Assembly (NCBI RefSeq): GCF_900114375.1
Contig: NZ_FOSV01000005.1
Coordinates: 1 to 64,000 of the forward strand
Reading direction: 5' to 3'
DNA from: Methylorubrum salsuginis
GTDB taxonomy: Bacteria > Pseudomonadota > Alphaproteobacteria > Rhizobiales > Beijerinckiaceae
Length of the DNA stretch: 64,000 nucleotides
Within the stretch, counting starts at the first letter, position 1, and each line of letters begins with the position of its first letter. The notes under the pieces were generated by a model that ran no database searches, was not told the DNA's origin, and was given only the letters and a program-made list of their open reading frames with translations. Position numbers and translations under genes: made by a program. Below are positions 1 to 7,983 of the stretch, in pieces.

Positions 1-132
1 ATTCCGAACCGAAGGGCACGTTCCCACGTGTTACTCACCCGTCTGCCGCTGACCCCGAAGGGCCCGCTCGACTTGCATGTGTTAAGCCTGCCGCCAGCGT
101 TCGCTCTGAGCCAGGATCAAACTCTCAAGTTG
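1..132 (-). rRNA. rrs: 16S ribosomal RNA, 5' end (partial)
   Basis: The complement reads the universal 16S start (AGAGTTTGATCCTGGCTCAG), followed by the usual GAACGCTGGCGGCAGGC helix region. The gene runs leftward off the window, so only about the first 130 nucleotides are present. The mature 5' end is placed at 132 by counting back from the AGAGTTTGATC block using E. coli numbering. It marks the start of an rrn operon transcribed away from the rest of the window. Confidence 0.97.
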
Positions 133-315
133 AAGAGTTGATCTCAGCTGATCACAACATAAACGGAGTGCTCACATCCGTAGCCAAGGCGTTTCCACCA
201 AGGCCCGGTGAGCTCCGAAACGTCGGTCCAGCTTCATCTCTTAACGGCCCAGCCTCTCAGCCGAACCCGCAAGGACTTGAACAAGCCGTCCGCGTTTCTC
301 TTTCTCGATATCTAC

Positions 316-327
316 TTGTCAAAGAGC
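316..327 (-). promoter_or_regulatory. boxA-like rRNA antitermination element
   Basis: The minus strand reads GCTCTTTGACAA, one mismatch from the E. coli boxA core GCTCTTTAACAA. It lies in the leader between the rrn promoter and the 16S gene, where the NusB/NusE antitermination signal is expected. Assignment rests on sequence and position only. Confidence 0.65.
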
Positions 328-462
328 TGCACCCGTTTAACCGAGTGCCGATATTGAAGTCAAGTGGCAATTAGCTTTGGTCTGTGCCGTCCGCGTCTTG
401 CCGTTGTCTTCTTTAGTCTTTCCGGGCGGGCCGGTTTGTCTCGGCGCCGCGTCGGGAGCCGT

Positions 463-491
463 CGTATAGGGGGGGCGGATCGGGGTGTCAA
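463..491 (-). promoter_or_regulatory. rrn promoter (-35 TTGACA, -10 TATACG)
   Basis: On the minus strand TTGACA (491-486) is followed after 17 bases by TATACG (468-463). The spacer is very GC-rich. Transcription would start near 456, giving a leader of about 325 nt before the 16S gene. A perfect -35 box and 17-bp spacer at the expected place make this the probable rRNA promoter. Confidence 0.65.
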
Positions 492-647
492 CAGCCTGTT
501 TTCCGAGGCTCACGATCGCCGCACAGGCCCCCATAGCCGACCGGCCGAGCGATCCCGGCTCGGGCTCTCCGGGTTGAGGTCGGAGGCGGAAGGCTTCAGG
601 AGCCGGATCGCCGCCGTGCCGGCCTTGGGCCGGAGCGATGAGAGGAG

Positions 648-1103
648 ATGGGGGTGGGGCGCCGCTACGGCCTTGAGATTCGCAGCCTGACGGCCGCCGA
701 TGCTCCCGGGCTCGCCGAGATGCTGGCGGCAGCCGGTCGGCCGGTGACCGGAACGGATCTGTCCGGGCGTCTGGATCGGCTCCGGCACAGCGCCGGAACG
801 GCGCTCATCGCCCTCGAATGGGGGCCGCCGAGCGGGATCGTCGTGCTGCACTGGTATCCGGCGCTTCTCGATGCGGCTCCGGTCGCGCAGATCACCACCC
901 TCTTGGTCGCCCCCGACGACCGCCGCCGCGGCATCGGGCGGCAACTCCTGAAATCTGCCGCGCAGGCCGCGCGGCTGGCCGGCTGCGACAGCCTTCAGCT
1001 TCTGGCCGGGCCGGAGAGGGCGGAGCTCGCCGATTTTTGCCGGGCCACCGGCTTCGTGGATGGGCCCGGCGGGTTCGTCCGGCCGCTGCGCAAGAAAGGG
1101 TGA
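648..1103 (+). CDS. GNAT family N-acetyltransferase
   Basis: This 151-residue protein fits a single GNAT domain, which moves an acetyl group from acetyl-CoA to an amine. The acetyl-CoA pyrophosphate loop is visible as RRRGIGRQLL near residues 91-100, after the beta-4 segment AQITTLLVAP. The C-terminal FCRATGF segment is the usual last strand. The substrate cannot be told. The purine-rich AGAGGAG at 641-647 touches the ATG at 648, so the in-frame GTG at 654 is spaced better and may be the true start. It stands alone between the rrn promoter and two convergent small genes. Confidence 0.85.
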   Translation: MGVGRRYGLEIRSLTAADAPGLAEMLAAAGRPVTGTDLSGRLDRLRHSAGTALIALEWGPPSGIVVLHWYPALLDAAPVAQITTLLVAPDDRRRGIGRQLLKSAAQAARLAGCDSLQLLAGPERAELADFCRATGFVDGPGGFVRPLRKKG

Positions 1104-1118
1104 ATCAGGGTGGGCCGG

Positions 1119-1481
1119 TCATGGCACCAGCCACCATCCGAGGCCGATCAGGGCAGCGGCGCCGAGCACGATCCCGGCATAGAGCGGCATCACCCATCGG
1201 TTGGGCCCCTGACCCGTCGCCATCAGGGCGGCGCGCAGGCGGCGCGGATGCGCTTCCTGCCGGCGCGCCTCGGCGATGCGGGCCGGCTCCGGCGGACGGC
1301 CCGCGGCCTCGTCGTCGGTGCCGAGCGGCGACAGGCCGGGATCGTGGGCCGCGACCTTGTCGCCGGTGACGCCCGCGTCGATCTGCGCCTTCAACTGCGC
1401 CACGGTGGGGTGCGCCGAGGCGGGAGGCGCCTCGGGGGCCCGGTCGGCCGGGGGCGGCGGAGTCTCGGAGCGGAACGCCAT
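1119..1481 (-). CDS. small protein with C-terminal membrane anchor, unknown function
   Basis: This 120-residue protein has a Pro/Ala-rich N-terminal half and one strong hydrophobic segment at its C-terminus (about residues 99-118, ending GLGWWLVP). That suggests a tail-anchored inner-membrane protein with its bulk in the cytoplasm. It lies 17 bp downstream of the small secreted protein on the same strand, so the two are probably cotranscribed. No enzyme motif or family was recognised. Its reality rests on the operon arrangement and the clear membrane segment. Confidence 0.6.
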   Translation of the reverse strand: MAFRSETPPPPADRAPEAPPASAHPTVAQLKAQIDAGVTGDKVAAHDPGLSPLGTDDEAAGRPPEPARIAEARRQEAHPRRLRAALMATGQGPNRWVMPLYAGIVLGAAALIGLGWWLVP

Positions 1482-1498
1482 CGGCGGAGCCTCGGCGA

Positions 1499-1780
1499 TC
1501 AGCGGGCGCTGCCGCCGGTTCCTCCACCGCCGCTGCCCTGCGGGATCGCCCGCTCGGGCTGGCCGGCATTGCCGCCCGCCGCCGAGTTGGTCGTGATGGT
1601 GTCGGCGCCGGTGGGCCCGGGGGCGATGACGTAGTCGACGCCGTTGCCGGTGACGTTCTGCTGGCGCTGGATGATCGTGCCGGGCGGGAAGCGTCCGGGC
1701 GGGCCGTCGAAGGGCTGAGCCTGGGCGCCGGCCGCGCCCAGGGCGGTCAGGACGGCGGCGGTGAGAACCGGGAGACGCAT
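1499..1780 (-). CDS. small secreted protein, unknown function
   Basis: This 93-residue protein has a classical Sec signal peptide: MRLPVL, a hydrophobic core, and probable cleavage after AGAQA near residue 21. The mature part is only about 70 residues, rich in Gly, Pro, Gln and Asn, with a GGGGTGG tail. It has no cysteine and no recognisable domain, and is probably periplasmic or extracellular. It is the first gene of a two-gene minus-strand unit with the tail-anchored protein downstream. Confidence 0.65.
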   Translation of the reverse strand: MRLPVLTAAVLTALGAAGAQAQPFDGPPGRFPPGTIIQRQQNVTGNGVDYVIAPGPTGADTITTNSAAGGNAGQPERAIPQGSGGGGTGGSAR

Positions 1781-1998
1781 CGGTCTATCCTTGGCGTGTG
1801 CAGGGATGGGGCCGGCGCGGAGGCGGCGGCACGCGCATCGTCCCTGAACAATCCCGCTCGTCCCGGCCCAGTTTCCGCACGATGTCGCGATCCTTACCGG
1901 CGAAAGGCAGGAGATGCGTGCAATTCGAGCGAAGCCGTCAGTCCGCCGTTCAATCGATGCTGCCAGCCTTGGATTCTGGATAATGGATCGAGCGGACC

Positions 1999-2253
1999 AT
2001 GCTGATAGGCGTAGAGCGGCGGATCGACCCGCGCCATCGGGTCGGCGAAGGCGGCACCGTGGCGCTCGACGAGCACACCACCATTGGCTGCCTCGTCCAC
2101 GACATCTCGGCGAGCGGCGTGCGCATCACCCTGCCGGATGCGTCCGCGATCCCGGAGGTGTTCCTGCTCAGCGCTTCGTGCCTGCCGGAGGCCGCGGTCT
2201 GCCGCGTGGTCTGGCGCGACGACGAGACCGTCGGCGCGCGCTTCGAGGGCTGA
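1999..2253 (+). CDS. PilZ domain protein
   Basis: This 84-residue protein consists of one PilZ domain, a receptor for cyclic-di-GMP. The Arg-rich N-terminal switch is RRIDPRHR (residues 7-14) and the second binding motif is DISASG (residues 35-40, consensus D/NxSxxG). The remaining beta-barrel strands follow, ending VVWRDDETVGARFEG. It has no attached output domain, so it would act by binding a partner. Isolated PilZ proteins of this size are common in Methylobacterium (family knowledge). No operon partner is evident. Confidence 0.85.
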   Translation: MLIGVERRIDPRHRVGEGGTVALDEHTTIGCLVHDISASGVRITLPDASAIPEVFLLSASCLPEAAVCRVVWRDDETVGARFEG

Positions 2254-2641
2254 GGCGAGAGCGCGACCGGCTTTTCGGGACGAGCCGATGTACCGGGAGG
2301 GGGCGTTTCCGGATGCTCTTCATCGCGCGCCGGCGCCGCGTCTCTCGATGCGGATCGCGTCGAAGGGATCCGACCTGCCATCTGCACCGTCGCCGCGCAG
2401 GCCCGCCGCCATGGCTTCGCAGCGGCCGATCCGAGGCGCAGGACGTGAACGCATCCTCGCCTTGCCGGCGCCGGGGACAATACTGCCTAATTTCTACGTA
2501 ATTTTGTATTAAGCCAGATATCGACGACGATAATCAAATTTATTCCATCCCAGCGCGTGCGGGTCGGCACTTTGTGTTCGGGCGGCGCGTCCCACATCTC
2601 CTGGCGTCCGGATTTATTCTTTCAGCGACCAGGGAGCGCCG
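2254..2641. other. intergenic region with an AT-rich island
   Basis: No convincing gene is seen in this stretch of nearly 390 bp. The part from about 2480 to 2560 is clearly richer in A and T than the surroundings and probably carries the promoter of the downstream exporter genes. No exact -35/-10 pair stands out. Confidence 0.5.
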
Positions 2642-2896
2642 ATGGCCGAACCACGCCGTCAATCCATTCGTCGTCTCGACCGTCGGGCGGTCGAGTTCGT
2701 CGCACGAGCTCACCGACCGAGACGGGAAGCCACCGAGACGGACGGAGGGCTGAACGGCCGATCCGGCTCGATCCGGGCAGGGTTCGCCGTCGAGACGGGG
2801 CGGGTCGCCGACATCGGACGCGATGAGGCGACACGGCGTCCTTCGCTCGCACCGAATGCCCGTCGCACGAGCCTGCCGACCGGGAGGCGGATCTGA
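2642..2896 (+). CDS. doubtful small Arg-rich protein upstream of an exporter gene
   Basis: This 84-codon frame begins with ATG preceded by GGGAG at a good distance and stops 2 bp before the exporter gene. The placement suits a translationally coupled small gene. The product is very rich in Arg and Glu/Ser, has no hydrophobic core and resembles no family I know, so it may instead be non-coding GC-rich leader. Conservation of the frame in related genomes would decide. Confidence 0.35.
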   Translation: MAEPRRQSIRRLDRRAVEFVARAHRPRREATETDGGLNGRSGSIRAGFAVETGRVADIGRDEATRRPSLAPNARRTSLPTGRRI

Positions 2897-2898
2897 CG

Positions 2899-4602
2899 AT
2901 GGGCGCCGCCGATCACCGTGATTTTTCGGCTTCGAAAGCCTGGAAACTCGTTGTCCGGATCTTGAAGCCGGAGGCGGGCTTCGTCTGGATCGCGATCATC
3001 TACGGCGTGGCCATCGCCCTGTTCGGCCTCGCCACGCCGGTTTCCGTCCAGCTTCTCATCAATTCCGTCACGAACACGGCGCTCCCCAAACCGCTGTTCG
3101 TTCTATCCGGCTTGCTGCTTCTGCTACTGGTCATCGCGGCCGGCCTGAGCGCCGCCCGCGTCTACGTGATGGCCTTGTTCGAGCGCCGCGCTTTCGCACG
3201 CATCGTCGCCGAGATCACCCTGCGGGCCGTCCATGCCCGGGATCTCCGTTCCGACGAGGCTCGACGCGACGATCTGTTCAACCGCTTCTTCGATGTCGTC
3301 ACGGTGCAGAAGGCCGTCCCGTCGCTCTTGACCGGCGGCTTCGCGATCATCCTGCAATCCGTCATCGGTCTCGTGCTGACGAGTTTCTACCACCCGTTCT
3401 TCCTCGCCTTCAACGGCGTGCTGATCGTCCTGCTGTTCCTGATCTGGTCGCTCTGGGCCGGGCCGGCGGTGCGGTCCGCCGTCGATGTCAGCCATGCCAA
3501 GCACGAGACGGCCCGCTGGCTCGAAGGCGTCGGCGACGCCAAGGGGCTCTACAACAACAGCCGCCAGCTGGATTTCGTGATGAAGCGGTCCGAGGCGATG
3601 ACCTCGGCCTACGTTCGGGCGCACCGGCGGCACTTCCGCCACACCTTCGCGCAGACGCTCGGCTTCCTCCTGCTCTACGCCCTGGCCAGTGCCGGCCTGC
3701 TGGCGCTGGGGGGATGGCTGATCCTGCAGAACCAGCTGTCGATCGGGCAGCTCGTTGCGGCCGAACTCGTCCTGTCGGGCGTGTTCTATGGAATCTCGCA
3801 ATTCGGCCGGTACTTGAAGACGTACTACGAACTCGTCGCCTCCGTGCACGAGCTGTCGCTGTTCTACGAGATCGAGCAGGAGAGCGACGACCCCGGGCGA
3901 TCGGTCGGCGGACCCGTCAGCGGGGCTTTGCGCCTCAGGGATGTCGAGGCCGGGCCGTACCGCTTCGACTTCTCCGTGGCGAGCGGCGCACATCTCGCGG
4001 TGCTCGCCAGCGTCGAAGCCGAGCAGGCGTTCGCGGCCCTTCTGGAAGGCTCGGCACGCCCGCAGCACGGGATCGTCACCATCGGCGGGGCCGATCTGGG
4101 CGCCTACGCCATGCATCGTCTGCGATCGGAGGTGCAGGTTCTGGATCGCCTGTCGATCGCCGGGACGACGATCCGGGAACATCTTTCCCTCGCGGACGAC
4201 GCGGCCGGATCGGCGCCCCTCGACAGCCTGGAGGTGCTCGGCCTGTCGGAGCGCATCGCGCGCCTGCCGCACAAGCTCGATACGCCGCTGGCGCCTTCGG
4301 GCCTGCCCCTGTCGACCGGTGAGATGCTCGCCCTCAAGCTCGCGGCCGTCCTGATCCGACCGCCGAAGCTTCTGATGCTGTCGGCGCTCTACGACCTTGT
4401 TCCTCCGGACCGGCTGAGGGCCGCGCTGGAGAAGCTCCGGCAGAGCGGAACGACGGTGCTGCACTTCACCCGCAGACCCGAGGCCCTGGCCTGTGACGGC
4501 TACCTGCTGGTCTGCCCCGACGAACAGATCCGCTTCGCGGACATCGAGAGCCTCATGGACCGGATGAAGAAGGAGGGGACGAACCATGCTCTCGCGGCCT
4601 GA
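2899..4602 (+). CDS. ABC-exporter-like membrane protein with degenerate ATPase domain
   Basis: This 567-residue protein has the layout of a type I ABC exporter half-transporter. A six-helix membrane domain spans about residues 25-300 and a nucleotide-binding-like domain about 340-560. The ATPase motifs are broken. The P-loop position (about 369-378) reads LASVEAEQAF with no GxxGxGK. The signature position reads LSTGE (471-475). The Walker B strand LLMLSALYD (491-499) lacks the Asp-Glu pair. It therefore probably cannot hydrolyse ATP by itself. The stop overlaps the next gene (HlyD-like) by 17 bp, so the two form an operon. It may pair with an active half-transporter or serve as a scaffold; both ideas are inference. 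Confidence 0.8.
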   Translation: MGAADHRDFSASKAWKLVVRILKPEAGFVWIAIIYGVAIALFGLATPVSVQLLINSVTNTALPKPLFVLSGLLLLLLVIAAGLSAARVYVMALFERRAFARIVAEITLRAVHARDLRSDEARRDDLFNRFFDVVTVQKAVPSLLTGGFAIILQSVIGLVLTSFYHPFFLAFNGVLIVLLFLIWSLWAGPAVRSAVDVSHAKHETARWLEGVGDAKGLYNNSRQLDFVMKRSEAMTSAYVRAHRRHFRHTFAQTLGFLLLYALASAGLLALGGWLILQNQLSIGQLVAAELVLSGVFYGISQFGRYLKTYYELVASVHELSLFYEIEQESDDPGRSVGGPVSGALRLRDVEAGPYRFDFSVASGAHLAVLASVEAEQAFAALLEGSARPQHGIVTIGGADLGAYAMHRLRSEVQVLDRLSIAGTTIREHLSLADDAAGSAPLDSLEVLGLSERIARLPHKLDTPLAPSGLPLSTGEMLALKLAAVLIRPPKLLMLSALYDLVPPDRLRAALEKLRQSGTTVLHFTRRPEALACDGYLLVCPDEQIRFADIESLMDRMKKEGTNHALAA

Positions 4603-5641
4603 GCATCTGCGCCATTTTCCCACCTTGGGGGCGATCAACCCGCCGCGCGCAGCCATCGTGCTGAGCTGGATGCTGGGGATCGGCATCGGCCTCACCCTGG
4701 CCCTGCTGCTCACCGTGCCGTGGGTCCAGACGGCGGCCGGAGCGGGCCGGGTGATCGCACCGAACCCGGCCGACCGCGTGCAGGCGATCACGGCGCTCGT
4801 TCAGGGCCGCGTGGAGCGGTGGTACGTCGAGGACGGGCAGGAGGTGCGCGAAGGCGACGAGATCGTCCAACTCGTCGATAACGATCCGCTTCTGCTGAAG
4901 CGGCTCGAGGCCGAGCGCGAGCAGGTCGAGGCGGAGATCACGGCGGCTCAGAAAGCGGTTCGGGTCGCCGAAGGCGAGGTCGACCAGATCAAGGGGGCGG
5001 TCGAGAAGGGTTATGTGACGCGCCGCAATTTCGAGGCGGCGCAGATCCGCGTGGCCGAGCGCCGTGCGCGGCTGGCCGAGGCGAAGGCGAAGCTCGCCCG
5101 CCTCGAAGTGTCGATGAACCGCCAGTCGGCGCAGCTCGTCCGCGCCCCGCGCGACGGACGGATCCTGCACATCAATGCCGCGACCGGGTCCACGCTGGTC
5201 AATCCCGGCGAACCCCTCGCGACGCTGGCTCCGCATGCGCCCGACCGCGTGGTCGAGTTGATGGTCAGCGGCCTCGATGTGGCGCTGATCCGACACGGCT
5301 ACCCGGTCCGTCTCGCCTTCGAAGGCTGGCCGGCGATCCAGTTCAGCGGCTGGCCCTCGGTCGCGCACGGCATGTTCGACGGGCAGGTGCGGTCGGTCGA
5401 TCCATCCGCCCAACCGAACGGCCTGTTCCGGGTGCTGGTCGAGCCGGTTCCCGGACGACCCGAGTGGCCCACCTCGGCCTTCATTCCCCTCGGCGCCAAG
5501 GTGCGGGGCTGGGTCCAGATGGAGACGGTTACGATCGGCTACGAACTCTGGCGCAAGCTCAACAACTTCCCACCCGAGTTCGGCCGCTCTCGACAGAACG
5601 AGCACGGACCGATCCCCCCGAGCCGGCCCGGAACGACCTGA
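4586..5641 (+). CDS. HlyD-family membrane fusion protein
   Basis: This 351-residue protein has one N-terminal transmembrane helix (about 24-48). A lipoyl/barrel-sandwich half follows (VQGRVERWYVEDGQEVREGDEIVQL region), then a coiled-coil hairpin (about 110-180), the second lipoyl half (RAPRDGRILHINAATGS) and a beta-barrel region. This is the layout of periplasmic adaptors that link an inner-membrane exporter to an outer-membrane channel. It starts inside the end of the degenerate ABC gene with a good GGAGGGG ribosome site at about 4573, so translation is coupled. The C-terminus is a short polar tail. Confidence 0.88.
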   Translation: MLSRPEHLRHFPTLGAINPPRAAIVLSWMLGIGIGLTLALLLTVPWVQTAAGAGRVIAPNPADRVQAITALVQGRVERWYVEDGQEVREGDEIVQLVDNDPLLLKRLEAEREQVEAEITAAQKAVRVAEGEVDQIKGAVEKGYVTRRNFEAAQIRVAERRARLAEAKAKLARLEVSMNRQSAQLVRAPRDGRILHINAATGSTLVNPGEPLATLAPHAPDRVVELMVSGLDVALIRHGYPVRLAFEGWPAIQFSGWPSVAHGMFDGQVRSVDPSAQPNGLFRVLVEPVPGRPEWPTSAFIPLGAKVRGWVQMETVTIGYELWRKLNNFPPEFGRSRQNEHGPIPPSRPGTT

Positions 5642-5678
5642 TCGAGCCCGCCAACCGTTCGGGCGCCGCCCCCTCCCC

Positions 5679-7709
5679 TCACCGCAGGCCGGCGAGCGCG
5701 TCCCCGCCATAGGTCGCCGCCGTCGCCCGCAGGTGGCGGTCGTACTGGGCGCGGTAGGCCTCGTCGCTCAGGATCTCGCTGTCCGGCAGGTCGAGGCCGG
5801 TGCCGAATTCATGGACGAGATCGAGCCCGCGCAGGCGCGGCACCGGCAGCACGTCGCCCGCCGCCGCCTGCGCCATCTCGCCGTAGAGCCCTTCGAGGCG
5901 GCGGACCAGCAGCGGGGTGTCGAACAGGAGGCAGCTGTCGCGGCCCGCAAGCAGCCGCTCGCGCGTCGGGCGTAAGGTGGACGGATCGCGGCCGTAGGCG
6001 ACGGCGCGGGCCACGTAATCCTCGCCGGTATGGCAGACCATCTCGCCGATGCCCGCCGCCCGCACGAGGCTGGCGCAGACCCGGGCGGCGAAGCTGCGGC
6101 CCAGCAGCGTCAGCACCGGCACGCCCATCCAGAGGGCGTCGGCGGCGGTGGTGTGCGAGCCGTAGGGGAAGGTGTCGAGGAAGAGGTCCGCCAGCGGATA
6201 GCGGGCGAGGTGGTGCGGGTTGGCCCGCTTGTCGGCGAAGACCAGCCGCTCCGGCGCGACGCCGCGGGCGGAGGCCGCCTGACGGAGGCGGTCGTTGGTC
6301 TCGTCGGTGCCGGTGAGCAGCCAGAGCACGCTGCCGGGGACCTGCGACAGGATCTCCATCCAGCGCGCGAAGACGCGCTCGGTGATCTTCTGCATGCCGT
6401 TGAGCGAGCAGAACACGAAGCCGTCCTCGGGCAGGCCGAGATCGGTCCGGCTCGGGCGCTCGGCCGCCACCGTGCGGCGGCGGTCGTTCGGCTGGTAGCA
6501 GGGCAGCCGCAGCACCGATTCGGAGACGGTGTATTCCAGCTCGCGCGGAAGGATCGTGTCGTCGGCGATGAGGTAGTGGTGGAACGGCGAGGCCATGGTG
6601 CCGGGGAAGCCGAACCAGTTCACCGAGACCGGTGCGGGCCGCAGGGCGAAGACGCGGGTGCGGGCATCCTTGGTGTAGCCGTTGAGATCGACCAGGATGT
6701 CGATCTCGTGGGAGCGGATCAGCCGGGCGGCCTCGATGTCGCTCACGCCGGTCAGGTCATGCCAGTGATCGACCCCGGCCTTGGTCCGCTGATGGGTCGC
6801 GTCCGAGGCCGGCACGCCGCAATAATAGCCGAACACCTCGCAGACCGTGCGGTCGTGCTGCTCCACCACCTCGGTCATCGAGAAGCCGACCGCGTGCTCG
6901 CGGAAATCGGACGAGACGTAGCCGATCCGCAACGGGCCGGGGCGGCGGTTGCGCGGATCGAGCGGCGGCAGCGCCTCGGCCGGATCGACGGTGAGCCCGA
7001 TCGAGGTGCGGCAGTAGCGGTGGGAATTGGCCAGCAGGAAGACCGGGTCGTCGGTGTAGCAGGCGGCCGAGAGCGGCGAGATGCCGGCCACGAGGTCGGC
7101 ATGCTTCATCGTCCCGACATCGGCCATCAAGGGCCACTTGCACTGGCGCTGGCGGAGCGCGATCCAGTGCTGGACCACGTCGGGCTGGTGCGGGTTCAGC
7201 TCCAGCGACTGGCGCAGGGTGTCCTCGGCGAGCGCGTCGCTGTTGGAGGTCTCCAGCACCCGGCCGATCTGCTTGAGCGCGATGGTCTTGAAGTTCAGGT
7301 TCTCGCCGTTCAGCGCGGGCAAGGCGGTCGCCACGCCGTTCCAGGCGCTCACCGCGGCGCCGACCTGGCCGAGCCGCTCCAGGGCGCTGCCGAGATTGAT
7401 CTGGGCGGCGTAGAAGTCGGGCTTGAGCCGGGCGGTCTCGCGCAGGACGTTGACGGCACCGGTCACGTCCTTCTGGTCGGACAGGGCCATGCCGTAGTTG
7501 AACATCGCCGCATAGAGCAGCGGATGGTCGGGGTTCAGCGCGATCCAGCTCTTGTAGAGTTCGATCGTCAGCTCGGGCCGGCCGGCCTGCTTCAGCGTCT
7601 CGGTGGCGTGGACGAGGCCGGCGAGGTCGAGCTGCCCGGCCCGGATGCGCGCCAGTTCCCGCTCTTGCAGTTCGGCTGCCTCGAGAGTGTCCGCCCGTCC
7701 TGCCGCCAT
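5679..7709 (-). CDS. TPR-containing GT41 glycosyltransferase (SPINDLY/O-GlcNAc transferase-like)
   Basis: This 676-residue cytoplasmic protein has N-terminal tetratricopeptide-like repeats (about 35-185) and a GT41 catalytic region (about 258-630). Family landmarks are present: RIGYVSSDFREHAVG with the conserved His272, LVDLNGYTKDAR, FALRPAPVSVNWFGFPGT, a Lys (441) after FCSLNGMQ, and PYGSHTTAADALWMGVP with His519. GT41 enzymes transfer sugars to Ser/Thr (sometimes Asn) of proteins, and their TPRs choose the target. Its gene lies downstream of, and in line with, the giant Thr-rich repeat protein, the obvious candidate acceptor (inference). A flagellin-modifying role as in Caulobacter FlmG is an alternative. 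Confidence 0.9.
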   Translation of the reverse strand: MAAGRADTLEAAELQERELARIRAGQLDLAGLVHATETLKQAGRPELTIELYKSWIALNPDHPLLYAAMFNYGMALSDQKDVTGAVNVLRETARLKPDFYAAQINLGSALERLGQVGAAVSAWNGVATALPALNGENLNFKTIALKQIGRVLETSNSDALAEDTLRQSLELNPHQPDVVQHWIALRQRQCKWPLMADVGTMKHADLVAGISPLSAACYTDDPVFLLANSHRYCRTSIGLTVDPAEALPPLDPRNRRPGPLRIGYVSSDFREHAVGFSMTEVVEQHDRTVCEVFGYYCGVPASDATHQRTKAGVDHWHDLTGVSDIEAARLIRSHEIDILVDLNGYTKDARTRVFALRPAPVSVNWFGFPGTMASPFHHYLIADDTILPRELEYTVSESVLRLPCYQPNDRRRTVAAERPSRTDLGLPEDGFVFCSLNGMQKITERVFARWMEILSQVPGSVLWLLTGTDETNDRLRQAASARGVAPERLVFADKRANPHHLARYPLADLFLDTFPYGSHTTAADALWMGVPVLTLLGRSFAARVCASLVRAAGIGEMVCHTGEDYVARAVAYGRDPSTLRPTRERLLAGRDSCLLFDTPLLVRRLEGLYGEMAQAAAGDVLPVPRLRGLDLVHEFGTGLDLPDSEILSDEAYRAQYDRHLRATAATYGGDALAGLR

Positions 7710-7948
7710 GATCGTGCCCGCTGCCGCGATGTTCGCCGAGGCCTCCGCCCGTTCCCGCGCGTCCGTTCCAGCGGGACGTTCCGCGAGGTCTGTCGAGGGC
7801 CCCGGCCCATCAGGTCAGGTTTTGGTTAATGGGCGGTTTCGACCGGTACTGAACAGGTTTCGAGCGGCCCGACCCAAAAGCCCCCATGGCAAAACCGCCG
7901 ACCGCGACCCTCTCGGATCGCGACCGGCGGCTTCGCGGTCGCTTCGGC

Positions 7949-7968
7949 CCCGGCGCCGGAGCGCCGGG
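7949..7968 (-). terminator. GC-rich hairpin after the giant repeat gene
   Basis: CCCGGCGC and GCGCCGGG form a perfect 8-bp stem around the loop CGGA, 15 bp beyond the stop of the repeat protein gene. No U-run follows, so it is at best a weak or Rho-assisted terminator, or an mRNA 3' stabiliser. Confidence 0.4.
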
Positions 7969-7983
7969 AGGGCCGCCTGTGCG

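Larger units (their letters stand above)
133..647 (-). other. rrn leader and promoter region, no protein gene
   Basis: This 515-bp stretch between the 16S start and the GNAT gene shows no convincing coding frame. It holds the rRNA leader on the minus strand, including a boxA-like element and a good sigma-70-type promoter, both listed separately. The part nearer the GNAT gene (about 500-640) is GC-rich and must also hold any promoter of that gene, but none is recognisable. Confidence 0.7.

Noticed and set aside
3124..5710. Minus-strand frames over the degenerate ABC and HlyD genes
   Set aside because: The plus strand shows membrane helices, lipoyl motifs and a good ribosome site; the opposite frames are charged low-complexity shadows.
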